Shown piece by piece: positions 47,292 to 54,200 of a DNA stretch of 64,000 nt. The position numbers and the translations under genes are program-made. Source of the stretch: UBA6912 sp041611095 (GTDB lineage Bacteria; Actinomycetota; Acidimicrobiia; Spongiisociales; UBA5794); NCBI GenBank assembly GCA_041611095.1, contig JBFINP010000005.1, positions 30,674 to 94,673 of the forward strand, read 5' to 3'. Below the pieces are notes generated by a model, which was not told the DNA's origin, made no database searches, and saw only the letters and a list, made by a program, of their open reading frames with translations. The first letter of the stretch is position 1. Every line of letters begins with the position of its first letter.

Positions 47292-48236
47292 TCAGCCGCC
47301 GGGCAGCGTCGTGTCGGTCGGTGTCGACTCGATCGTGTCGAGGATCTCGCCGATCGTGTCGAAGAATGCAGGGACCACCGAGGCGAGGATCCTCAGGAAC
47401 ACGAGGAACACGATGACCATCAGCACGGTGCGTAGCCAGAACAGGTAGCGTCGGTCGGGGTCGAAGACCGTGCGCAGGAACGACGAGAACGGCGCGAACG
47501 CGGAGGTGGTGGCCGAAGGAGGAGGTGGAGGCGGAGCCGGGCGAGATGGCGCCAGGACTGTTGCCGCCGGCTCGGCGGCCGGTGCGTCGTCACCCGTCGT
47601 GGGCACGATCGGTACCGCCTCGGTCGGGAGATCCGCAAGCGCCTCGCCGTCACCAGGTTCTTCCATCACGTCCTCGCCCGCCCCGGTTTCGCCGCTCTCG
47701 TCGGCCGTGGCGTCGGACGCCGTTTCGGTCGCTGCCACCAGCGACGTCGCCGGTGACGGATCGGCCTTGGGGGCGGTGGGCATGCCCGCGAAGGCGGCCT
47801 CGATCGCCTCATCGTCGAGCTCGTCCAGCACGAGGTCCTTGCCCGTCTCGGGTCGGTCGGTCTTCTCAGCCGCAGGGGGCGAAGAGGTGGCGGCTCGGTC
47901 ACTCTCCTCACCTTCGACAGCCGATGCGGTATCCGCGGCGTCCGAGAACACCGGCGACACGACTGCGGCCGTGGCCAGCTCGTCCGATGCAGCCGACGTC
48001 GACGACGCCTTGGGGGCTCGTACCTCCTCGGCTGCCTCTTCGAGCGCCGCGGCGTCGATCTTCAGCTCCGCGGCGAGGCGGGCAACGATGGCCCCGTCGG
48101 GCGCCCGCTGCCCGCGCTCCCACGCCCGCACCTCCGAGGCGGTGGCGCGCACGCGATTGGCGAGCTGGCCGAGCGAGTAGCCGAGCGCCAAGCGACGCTC
48201 GTTGATCATCGTTCCGAAACCGCGGCCGTCGGCCAT
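47292..48236 (-). CDS. Xre-type HTH protein with C-terminal membrane helix
   Basis: A 314-residue protein. An N-terminal HTH (INERRLALGYSLGQLANRVRATASEVRAWERGQRAPD, about 11-47) is followed by a long acidic Ala/Glu/Pro-rich stretch and one C-terminal transmembrane helix (WLRTVLMVIVFLVFLRIL, about 265-283). The layout recalls RodZ but the helix is near the C-terminus and there is no RodZ outside domain. AGGGAG five bases before the ATG at 48236 fixes the start. It could be a membrane-tethered regulator. Confidence 0.82.
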   Translation of the reverse strand: MADGRGFGTMINERRLALGYSLGQLANRVRATASEVRAWERGQRAPDGAIVARLAAELKIDAAALEEAAEEVRAPKASSTSAASDELATAAVVSPVFSDAADTASAVEGEESDRAATSSPPAAEKTDRPETGKDLVLDELDDEAIEAAFAGMPTAPKADPSPATSLVAATETASDATADESGETGAGEDVMEEPGDGEALADLPTEAVPIVPTTGDDAPAAEPAATVLAPSRPAPPPPPPSATTSAFAPFSSFLRTVFDPDRRYLFWLRTVLMVIVFLVFLRILASVVPAFFDTIGEILDTIESTPTDTTLPGG

Positions 48237-48301
48237 GAAACTCCCTGGGGCGGAGCCTGCAGGATATCCGATCTGCCAAGACATCGGATGTCATGGCTGG
48301 G

Positions 48302-48751
48302 CTAGCAGCCGTCGGAGACGCGGAGGGTGGCGAATCCGGACGCCCGGTCGACCTCGGAGGCGGCCGGGGCGAAGCCGTCCGTTCCCGATCCGATTGGGTT
48401 GCCGTATCGGACGTCGATCCCGTCACCGTCCTTCAACATCGCCTTCGCCTCTTGGGGAATCGGAAACGACAGCCGCGTCGTCGCAAAGTCCGGGTAGTAG
48501 CTGCGATCGAACTCGACCGGCCCGATCCGCAGTACCCAGGCGAGAGCGCCGACGTAGAAGCCATCTTCTGCGGTCAGGACGACTTCGAGGCCGTCTGCAG
48601 ACTCGAGGAGTTCGACACCGTCGCCTGCGACGGTCAGGATCGGCTCCTCGCAGTGGCTTGCCCCGTCCCGCGCTGCGAACAGCAGGATCCCCACGATGAC
48701 AGCCGTGATCGCCACTGCGCCGATGAGTTTGCCTAGGGTCGTCTGGAACAC
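48302..48751 (-). CDS. Small membrane-anchored secreted protein, unknown function
   Basis: A 149-residue protein with an N-terminal anchor (LIGAVAITAVIVGILLFAA) and an outside part containing two Cys (near the helix and at the very C-terminus, VSDGC). The start is GTG at 48751. I recognise no family. Confidence 0.72.
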   Translation of the reverse strand: MFQTTLGKLIGAVAITAVIVGILLFAARDGASHCEEPILTVAGDGVELLESADGLEVVLTAEDGFYVGALAWVLRIGPVEFDRSYYPDFATTRLSFPIPQEAKAMLKDGDGIDVRYGNPIGSGTDGFAPAASEVDRASGFATLRVSDGC

Positions 48752-49070
48752 GCCCGGACCAGCCTATGGCTCCGGCTCGGCCAATACCCAGCGGCTATCC
48801 CGCCGGCCGGCCCTCGGGAATTGAGTGATCGGCGTGGATCGATGCATCGGCAACGGTCCTGGACTGTTTGGTGGCCGGCACTCCGAATCGGCGCCATGAA
48901 CGGTGGCTTCCTGGATGAAGCGTCCAAATCCGAGGCGCTACGCGAGCGGCGAATCAACGCATCGCCCAATCCGCCCGTACCAGCGTGGCACGGACTCGAG
49001 GTTGGTGACGGCCTCGAGCGTCCCGGCACCCGGAGACGGGCTCGTGCATTCCGCACGAGCCGTCGATGTG
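48752..49070. other. Non-coding gap between two small secreted-protein genes
   Basis: About 320 bases without a convincing gene on either strand; short frames here lack ribosome sites and have atypical composition. Besides the hairpin at 49034-49063, nothing is seen. Confidence 0.5.
49034..49063 (-). terminator. Hairpin after the 49071-49559 gene
   Basis: GACGGGCTCGTGC pairs with GCACGAGCCGTC with one bulged base, loop of five. It lies eight bases past the stop of the minus-strand gene. No U-tract. Confidence 0.65.
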
Positions 49071-49559
49071 TCAGTGGACCTTGCCCTCGTAGGTGTCTAG
49101 CACGCCATCGGGCGGCGTGGCCGGGTCGGCATAGAGCCCCATGCCGGAGCCGGACCCGTGGAGGTCCTCGTAGTCGCCGGTTCCGCCCTTGATCGTCCAG
49201 GTGAACTCGTTGTACTCCGGCGTGGTGACCCAGTTCCAGTGGGCCTGGAGTTGCACGAAGAACGTGCCCGAGCCGTCGTCACAGACGAATTCCTTGAGCA
49301 CGTGGAAGTTGACCACCCGATTCGATTGCCATCCGCTTGCGTTCCCGTCGAGCGCAATGGTCTCGCCGCTCTCGCAGACCAGACCGTCGGCCACCGCCGG
49401 ACCCGTTGCCGTGAACGAACCGTCGGGGAGGCCGGGGGGGCCGGGCACGGTCGGCGCCACCATCTCGATGTCGAGCGGAGGACCGGCCGCAGCCGCTGTC
49501 GATGGGACGACCAGGGCTACGAGCACCAGCACGAGCTGCGCGATACGTGAAGATCGCAC
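49071..49559 (-). CDS. Small exported protein, unknown function
   Basis: A 162-residue protein with signal peptide MRSSRIAQLVLVLVALVVPSTAAAA. The mature part has Cys in LVCESGE and EFVCDDGSGTF, a likely disulfide, and NFHVLKEFVCDDGSG...FTWTIKGGTGDYEDLHGSG, a pattern seen in secreted actinobacterial beta-barrel proteins. The GTG at 49559 is chosen because AAAGGAG lies five bases upstream; ATG at 49574 would add five residues. Confidence 0.75.
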   Translation of the reverse strand: MRSSRIAQLVLVLVALVVPSTAAAAGPPLDIEMVAPTVPGPPGLPDGSFTATGPAVADGLVCESGETIALDGNASGWQSNRVVNFHVLKEFVCDDGSGTFFVQLQAHWNWVTTPEYNEFTWTIKGGTGDYEDLHGSGSGMGLYADPATPPDGVLDTYEGKVH

Positions 49560-49762
49560 ATCGTCTCCTTTCATGGCCACCTTTCATCGTGCCTCCCGAA
49601 TCGTGCCGGGCACCAGGGTCCGATGACCCACCTTCGGACCAAACGTCGGCAGACATGCCGATCCCAGGCACGCGGCGTGATGCTCGCTCTCGTCGAGAAT
49701 CAGTTCCTTGGGGCTGCGCGGCGTTTGGTGGTCTGGTCGGTGGGCTGCGGTAGCGTTGCGTG

Positions 49763-50524
49763 ATGAACAGCGCCGATTCGAGGCAGCTCGATGCCGTGGT
49801 TGGGGGTGTACTTCGGGCTCTCGGGGGCAGCGTCGTTGGCGTCTATCACTATGGATCGGCGGTGATGGGTCGACTGCGTCGACTGAGCGATCTGGACGTG
49901 CTGGTCGTGGTTGATCGGCCCACGACCGCCGACCAGCGTTGGCAACTCCTCGCGGAGATCATGCCTGTGTCGGGGAATCGCGGCGCACGTCTCGCCGGGC
50001 GCCCCGTCGAGGTCACGGTCGTCCTCCAAGAGATGGTCAAGCCATGGCGTCTGCAGCAGGATCGCGAGTTCCAATACGGCGAGTGGCTGCGGGGAGACTA
50101 CGAATCCGGTGTGGTTCCGGAATCTCAGCCCGATCATGATCTGGCTCCACTACTGGCCACCGTCCTGACTGCGTCGCACGCCCTTATCGGTCCACCTGCC
50201 CGGGAAGTGATCGACCCGGTCCCACTCGAGGGGCTCGTGGCCTCGATGCGTGACGCCGTGCCGTCACTTCTTGCGGATCTCGACACGGACACTGCCAATG
50301 TGCTGCTCACACTGGCACGCATGTGGTACACCAAGGACAGCGGAATGATCGTCAGCAAAGACGAAGCCGCCACTTGGACTCTCGATCGACTCCCCGAGGA
50401 TCTGTGTCCGCCACTTGAGCATGCCCGAGCGGTGTACCTCGGCGAGGAGGATGCCTCGTTCGATCAGCTACCAATCCCCGCTGCAACAAGCGCCCGGCAC
50501 CTCAGCACGGTCATCAACGGATAG
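49763..50524 (+). CDS. AadA-like aminoglycoside nucleotidyltransferase homologue
   Basis: A 253-residue protein of the ANT(3'')/ANT(9) family, which adenylate streptomycin or spectinomycin. The nucleotidyltransferase motif is YGSAVMGRLRRLSDLDVLVVV (Gly31, Ser32, Asp43, Asp45), the third carboxylate is Glu83 in PVEVTVV, and the helical C-terminal part keeps FQYGEWLRGD and LTLARMWYTKDSGMIVSKDEAATWTLDRLP. All catalytic residues are present. No integron attC or insertion sequence is seen beside it. It stands alone next to the tRNA-Sec element in a less GC-rich patch. Whether it confers resistance is unknown. Confidence 0.87.
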   Translation: MNSADSRQLDAVVGGVLRALGGSVVGVYHYGSAVMGRLRRLSDLDVLVVVDRPTTADQRWQLLAEIMPVSGNRGARLAGRPVEVTVVLQEMVKPWRLQQDREFQYGEWLRGDYESGVVPESQPDHDLAPLLATVLTASHALIGPPAREVIDPVPLEGLVASMRDAVPSLLADLDTDTANVLLTLARMWYTKDSGMIVSKDEAATWTLDRLPEDLCPPLEHARAVYLGEEDASFDQLPIPAATSARHLSTVING

Positions 50525-50679
50525 ACGGGGGCCTGCTCCAGAAGACGGTCGGGCAACTGAGCAAGAACCCACTCGATAGAACGCCGTTCGGCGTGGTCAA
50601 GTGTGCGGTGATCTCGATCGTGTTGGTCAAAGAAGCCAGGTGGAGGCGCACGGCATCGTCGATCGCGAGCATGAGCGCT

Positions 50680-50732
50680 CGGGAATCGAACCCGCCAGGG
50701 CGCTCTCGCACCCTCAACGGTTCTTAAGACCG
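50680..50732 (-). repeat. Duplicated 3' portion of tRNA-Sec (candidate att site)
   Basis: Bases 50680-50722 equal 53123-53165 of tRNA-Sec; 50723-50732 match with two differences. It keeps a perfect anticodon stem, the long variable arm and the T arm, but the loop reads CTTAAGA in place of CTTCAAA. No D arm or acceptor 5' strand follows, so it is not a working tRNA. Confidence 0.85.
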
Positions 50733-50917
50733 TTCGGGGCGATTCCGGGAGTCGCAAGCCGCACAAGGGCATCCGCCGAAAAGCGTTGTGGCGCAATGGT
50801 TTTGGGTCTCTCAACGTTGCTCGTCAGCTCCCGGTGGTTTGCATCGTTTCTCGTTCTTCTGCGCCCCCAGCGCGCCCCGAGACCCGGAAGACCACTCAGC
50901 GTTCTCACGCGCCGGTG

Positions 50918-51435
50918 TCAGTCGCGGAGGGTTCTGAGGATGCCCTTCATGAGCAAGACGAGATGGAGGTCGTCGGTAGGTGACGACTCGAACTCGGGAA
51001 TGAAGTGGGCGTAGAAGTCGCGGGCTTCCGGTGTCTCGGCGTGAACCAGCAAGCCCCGGCATCCGATCTCGGTACCGAGTTGCGCCGCCCGGCTGATGGC
51101 GTCGGCGAGGACACCGGCGTCGAGTCCGCGGCCTTCGTGCTCGATCGACACCCGAGACGAGCCAGCACCGCCACCGGCTGTGGATAGCAGCCGGCGCCCT
51201 TGCGAACTCGGGTTGGAGCGTCCTCGACAGAGATGGCGGCCATCGACCAGGCGTAGTAGGCCACCACCACACCGCTACCCGCCGAAGTGACGACGAGCAC
51301 CTTGGCGGTGCCGGCGGAGTGCGCCTGGCGGGCGTGGTGACGCAGCCACTCCGTTTGCTCGGTGGACCGGCAGTCGAAGTCATCGACGACATCATCGGCC
51401 TCGAGCATCCTCGGAGATCGATACCGTGGCGTCAC
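50918..51435 (-). pseudogene. GNAT toxin of a TacAT-type module, frameshifted
   Basis: Two frames together spell a complete GNAT acetyltransferase toxin: LEADDVVDDFDCRSTEQTEW, GVVVAYYAWSMAAISVEDAP up to ARLG in frame one, then SIEHEGRGLDAGVLADAISR, GLLVHAETPEARDFYAHF and HLVLLMK in the next. One missing G near 51150 explains the shift. TacT-type toxins acetylate charged aminoacyl-tRNAs. Its GTG start shares GTGA with the antitoxin stop. Either a real inactivation or a base-call error. Confidence 0.8.
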
Positions 51436-51737
51436 TCGTCCGTGAACGGCGACGTTCGAGCCATCAGTTCACGGAGCCCGGCGAGGCTGCGCGCAGGACG
51501 CCGATTGATCGCCTCCCACGCCTGCTGAGCCTCGACTCCCAAGCTGAACTCGGTGCGATCGGACAACACTCGTCGCGACGCAGTGGTCAGATTCGTGATG
51601 ACGAACTCCGTGAGATCGGTTCCCGACACCGCCACGGCCCGGTCGATCAGGGCACGGTCCTCGGGAGTCGTGCGCACTTCGAGACGCTCACTCCGTGTTC
51701 GCCTTGTTTCTGTACGGCCAGCTATCCATGCAGTCAA
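51432..51737 (-). CDS. DUF1778/TacA-family antitoxin
   Basis: A 101-residue antitoxin: ribbon-helix-helix start RRTRSERLEVRTTPEDRALI, then DLTEFVITNLTTASRRVL and a C-terminal toxin-neutralising tail QAWEAINRRPARSLAGLRELM. The best start is TTG at 51737 with GAGGAG seven bases upstream; no in-frame ATG fits. It is intact although its toxin partner is frameshifted. Confidence 0.83.
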   Translation of the reverse strand: MTAWIAGRTETRRTRSERLEVRTTPEDRALIDRAVAVSGTDLTEFVITNLTTASRRVLSDRTEFSLGVEAQQAWEAINRRPARSLAGLRELMARTSPFTDE

Positions 51738-51840
51738 CGCCCACTCCTCGAATCGTCGACACATCCCCCATCGGCGCGCTCCCAGATAGCCACCGAGCAA
51801 CGAGCGCCGACGTGCAGATCCAGCGCACTCGGCGGAAAGA

Positions 51841-51870
51841 GCGTTCGTGCACCCGATTTGGTGATCGGCG
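51841..51870 (+). repeat. 30-bp direct repeat, copy 1, left of vapBC
   Basis: 27 of 30 bases match 52577-52606 in the same orientation (core CCCGATTTGG). The pair brackets vapBC and nothing else. Confidence 0.75.
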
Positions 51871-51910
51871 TGCCCACGCAAGAGGCTAGATATACAGCAC
51901 AGTGCCAATA

Positions 51911-51916
51911 TATACT
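51911..51916 (+). promoter_or_regulatory. -10 element for a leaderless vapBC transcript
   Basis: TATACT ends seven bases before the vapB GTG, with no ribosome site between. The surrounding ATATACAGC and ATATACTGC are imperfect direct repeats that could bind the VapB antitoxin. Confidence 0.6.
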
Positions 51917-51923
51917 GCTGGGT

Positions 51924-52118
51924 GTGAGCAAGCATCTGGTCGACATCGACGAACAAGCACTGAGCGCCGCTCGTGCCGAGCTCGGCACAACCACGATCAA
52001 GGACACGGTCAACGAAGCGCTCCGTGTAGCTGCGGCCGGCCGAGACCCGCGCGTCACCAAGGCGCTCGATGTGCTCGCGGCCGCCGACCTTGCCGACCGG
52101 TCTGAGGCGTGGCGGTGA
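51924..52118 (+). CDS. vapB: VapB-type antitoxin
   Basis: A 64-residue antitoxin of the actinobacterial type: KHLVDIDEQALSAARAELGTTTIKDTVNEALRVAA, a ribbon-helix-helix DNA-binding part, then a short toxin-binding tail. The GTG at 51924 follows a TATACT -10 by seven bases, so translation is probably leaderless. Its stop shares GTGA with vapC. Confidence 0.88.
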   Translation: MSKHLVDIDEQALSAARAELGTTTIKDTVNEALRVAAAGRDPRVTKALDVLAAADLADRSEAWR

Positions 52119-52522
52119 GCCATTTGCTCGACACCAGTGTGCTGACCCGACTCAGTGAACCATCCGTGCGAGCGGTGGTTGAGCCGCTGGCGTCGATTGG
52201 ACGTGCCGCCCGCGCCGGAATCAGCGACCTCGAAATCGGCTATTCGGCCCGCAACGTAAGTGAGTGGGATGAGCTCGTGAGTGCCCTCGACGCCTTCTTG
52301 CTGGTGGAAACCACGGCCGAGCACATCCAACGGGCCCGCCAGGTACAACGCATGCTCGCTGTCAACAGTCAACGCGGCCGCAAGGTCCCTGATCTCCTCG
52401 TCGCCGCCGCTGCCGAGCACGCCGGCTTCGCAGTGCTGCATTACGACGCCGACTTCGACCTCATCGCCGCAGTCACCGGACAGCCGTGTCAATGGGTCGT
52501 GCCGCCGGGCACTGTCGACTAG
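52115..52522 (+). CDS. vapC: VapC-type PIN-domain ribonuclease toxin
   Basis: A 135-residue PIN toxin that cleaves RNA. Acidic residues of the Mg site lie in HLLDTSVLTRL, ISDLEIGY, VPDLLVAAAAE and HYDADFDLIA, all conserved, so the toxin looks intact. The GTG at 52115 shares GTGA with vapB; a GTG at 52109 is an alternative. Confidence 0.9.
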   Translation: MSHLLDTSVLTRLSEPSVRAVVEPLASIGRAARAGISDLEIGYSARNVSEWDELVSALDAFLLVETTAEHIQRARQVQRMLAVNSQRGRKVPDLLVAAAAEHAGFAVLHYDADFDLIAAVTGQPCQWVVPPGTVD

Positions 52523-52576
52523 CTGTCGGGTGGCACCGCTCGCGGAAGTGCCGTTCCGGTGTACTCCTGGAAATGG

Positions 52577-52606
52577 GCGTTCGTGTCCCCGATTTGGCGA
52601 TCGGCG
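52577..52606 (+). repeat. 30-bp direct repeat, copy 2, right of vapBC
   Basis: Partner of 51841-51870; it lies 55 bases past the vapC stop. Confidence 0.75.
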
Positions 52607-52654
52607 CTGGTTGGTTGAGCCCGAGGACGGTGCCGGCCTCAGGCCGGGGCCGAG

Positions 52655-53169
52655 GTGAGCCGTGTCAGAGGGGTCCGCTTCGCTCCAGCAGTATTCAATC
52701 GAAAGCGACATGAATCGGTCCGTCTCGTACTGGTCGAGGAGATGGAACCAGCGCTCTCTGTGCTTCCCCTCGTCGAACCTGATGACGGTGACAATGTCAA
52801 AGAGTTGCGCTTCACTGCGGCGTCCCCGATGATCTCGTCCGGGGCCAACATCAAGGCGGTACAACGGCAGCTCGCTCACGCCTCGGCGGCAATGACGCTC
52901 GACCTCCACACCTCAATGAAGACGATCTGGACGCGCTCTCCGAGGCGCTCGACCGCCGCTTCGCCGCCGCGACGGCACCGCCTGAGACTCCTTCCCAGCG
53001 GGCCTCGAGCGATTCTTTCGCGCCCTATCGCGCCCGAGCGCGCCCCGGAGGGCTCCGCGACGGTCGTTTCGCTCGACGCATATCCCCAATACCCTTACCA
53101 GCAAGGGCTTCGCGGAGGCGGACGGGAATCGAACCCGCCAGGGCGCTCTCGCACCCTCAACGGTTTTGA
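52655..53169 (+). pseudogene. Tyrosine recombinase/integrase C-terminal remnant
   Basis: The frame from about 52795 spells LRFTAASPMISSGANIKAVQRQLAHASAAMTLD, the catalytic core of a tyrosine recombinase. The His before LR is Lys, the His in RHT is Phe and the nucleophile Tyr is replaced by His (LDLHT). Near 52915 the frame shifts to LNEDDLDALSEALDRRFAAAT and runs into the tRNA-Sec gene, ending at TGA 53167-53169. The N-terminal half is missing. It is dead but marks the origin of the element. Confidence 0.75.
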
Positions 53170-53204
53170 AGACCGCGGGACCCACCAGGCATCCGGACGC
53201 CTCC
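53113..53204 (-). tRNA. selC: Selenocysteine tRNA (anticodon TCA)
   Basis: Read on the minus strand: acceptor GGAGGCG with CGCCTCC, an extended D arm, an anticodon stem GCGGT/ACCGT around CTTCAAA (anticodon TCA), a long variable arm AGGGTGC-GAGA-GCGCCCT and T arm GCGGG-TTCGATT-CCCGT. The discriminator is G and CCA is not encoded. Long variable arm plus TCA anticodon identify tRNA-Sec. It implies SelA/SelB and at least one selenoprotein elsewhere in the genome; none of them is in this window. Confidence 0.93.
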
Positions 53205-53281
53205 GGGTGCGAGGGTAACGGGTTTGGGTTTGGGTCTGGCCCGGAAGTGGGTAGGTTGTTGGTCGATCACGAGAGGACGGG

Positions 53282-53602
53282 ATGGCTGACGCGAAACTGA
53301 TGGTCTGGATCGACCAGGACCTGTGCACCGGCGACGGGATCTGCGAAGAGATCGCTCCCGACGTGTTCGTGGGCCGGGACGACGGTCTCTGGGTAGTGAA
53401 GGAGGCCGCCTCGCACTTCGGCAAGGAGATCGTCTTCGACGGCGCCGAGGGAGACGGCCACGGCCCGGAAGGCTCCCGTGGCGTGGCTCGCGTACCGGAC
53501 GGGCAGGTCGCCGATGTGGTGGAGGCTGCGACCGAGTGCCCGGGCGAGTGCATCATGATCGAGCCCTACGACGCCGACATCATGGCGGCCCGCGGCGCCT
53601 GA
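53282..53602 (+). CDS. Small [3Fe-4S]/[4Fe-4S] ferredoxin
   Basis: A 106-residue ferredoxin with CTGDGIC (Cys15, Cys21), APDVF, DGLWVV and a distal CPGEC (Cys86, Cys90). Spacing is like actinobacterial cytochrome P450 ferredoxins but with an insertion of about 25 residues, rich in Gly/Asp, before the last Cys pair. GAGAGGA precedes the ATG at 53282. It has no obvious redox partner next to it. Confidence 0.87.
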   Translation: MADAKLMVWIDQDLCTGDGICEEIAPDVFVGRDDGLWVVKEAASHFGKEIVFDGAEGDGHGPEGSRGVARVPDGQVADVVEAATECPGECIMIEPYDADIMAARGA

Positions 53603-53640
53603 CGGCGCCAACGCCCCATGACCTCGACTCTGGCCGCGAC

Positions 53641-54072
53641 TCAACCCGTGATGTAGTGCTCCAGCTGCTCGATGAGGAAGCGCTGGTCCTCGATGACGGC
53701 CTTCACAACGTCGCCGATCGAGATGACGCCAGTGACCCGATCCTGGTCGAGGACCGGGAGGTGTCGGAAGCGACGGGCCGTCATGATCGACATGCAGTCG
53801 GCGACGGTGGTGGTCGGTACAACCGTGTGCACCTCGGCGGTCATGATGTCCCGCACCGGCGTCTCCTTCGACACCCGTTCGAGCAGGATGACCTTGCGGG
53901 CGTAGTCCCGCTCCGAAATGATGCCAACGAGCGCGTCTCCCTCCAGGACCACGAGCGCACCCACGCCCTTGTCGGCCATCACCTCGAGAGCTTCGTACAC
54001 GGTCGTATCGGGTCCTACGGACCAGACGTCCTTGCCTTTGGCGGCCAGTAGGTGCGCGACCGTGGTGCGCAT
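53641..54072 (-). CDS. Two-CBS-domain protein
   Basis: A 143-residue tandem CBS protein: DTTVYEALEVMADKGVGALVV, LVGIISERDYARKVIL, VRDIMTAEVHTVVPTTTVADCMSIMTARRFRHLPV, VTGVISIGDVVKAVI. It resembles the common small CBS proteins that bind adenylates. Monocistronic, convergent with the ferredoxin gene. Confidence 0.9.
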   Translation of the reverse strand: MRTTVAHLLAAKGKDVWSVGPDTTVYEALEVMADKGVGALVVLEGDALVGIISERDYARKVILLERVSKETPVRDIMTAEVHTVVPTTTVADCMSIMTARRFRHLPVLDQDRVTGVISIGDVVKAVIEDQRFLIEQLEHYITG

Positions 54073-54200
54073 GGCTCTCCTCGTCTCGTCGGCTTCGTGC
54101 TCCCGACGCTCAACTTACCAAGCCGGACCTGCCGCCGCTCCCGCTTCTGCGATGGCACAGCACTGGGACCATCGGCTCCGGCGTCTGCTTTCATTGCCCC

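Larger units (their letters stand above)
50680..53204. mobile_element. Remnant of an element integrated at tRNA-Sec
   Basis: The right end is an intact tRNA-Sec; the left end (50680-50732) repeats its anticodon-to-T-arm part in the same orientation, 43 bases identical. Between them are a recombinase remnant abutting the tRNA 3' end, two toxin-antitoxin modules and little else. This is the usual result of a tyrosine recombinase using a tRNA as attachment site. The recombinase is dead, so the element should be immobile. Confidence 0.65.

Noticed and set aside
49763..50680. aadA-like gene as an integron cassette
   Set aside because: No attC-like imperfect palindrome or core site follows the stop, and no integron integrase is present.
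50514..50717. Small minus-strand ORF downstream of aadA with LAIDDAVRLHLASL
   Set aside because: It reads through the tRNA fragment, has no ribosome site, and matches no known family; possibly a decayed gene but not supportable.
50660..50760. A complete tRNA-Leu(TAA) at the duplicated fragment
   Set aside because: Anticodon, variable and T arms fold, but there is no D arm with GG and no 5' acceptor strand that pairs with the 3' side, so it is a fragment.
53216..53245. Telomere-like GGGTTTGGGTTTGGGT repeat
   Set aside because: Only about two and a half units in an ordinary promoter-proximal spacer; no structure around it.
53282..53602. In-frame TGA readthrough as a selenoprotein near tRNA-Sec
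   Set aside because: The ferredoxin and its neighbours have complete Cys motifs and normal ends; no SECIS-like hairpin follows a TGA here.
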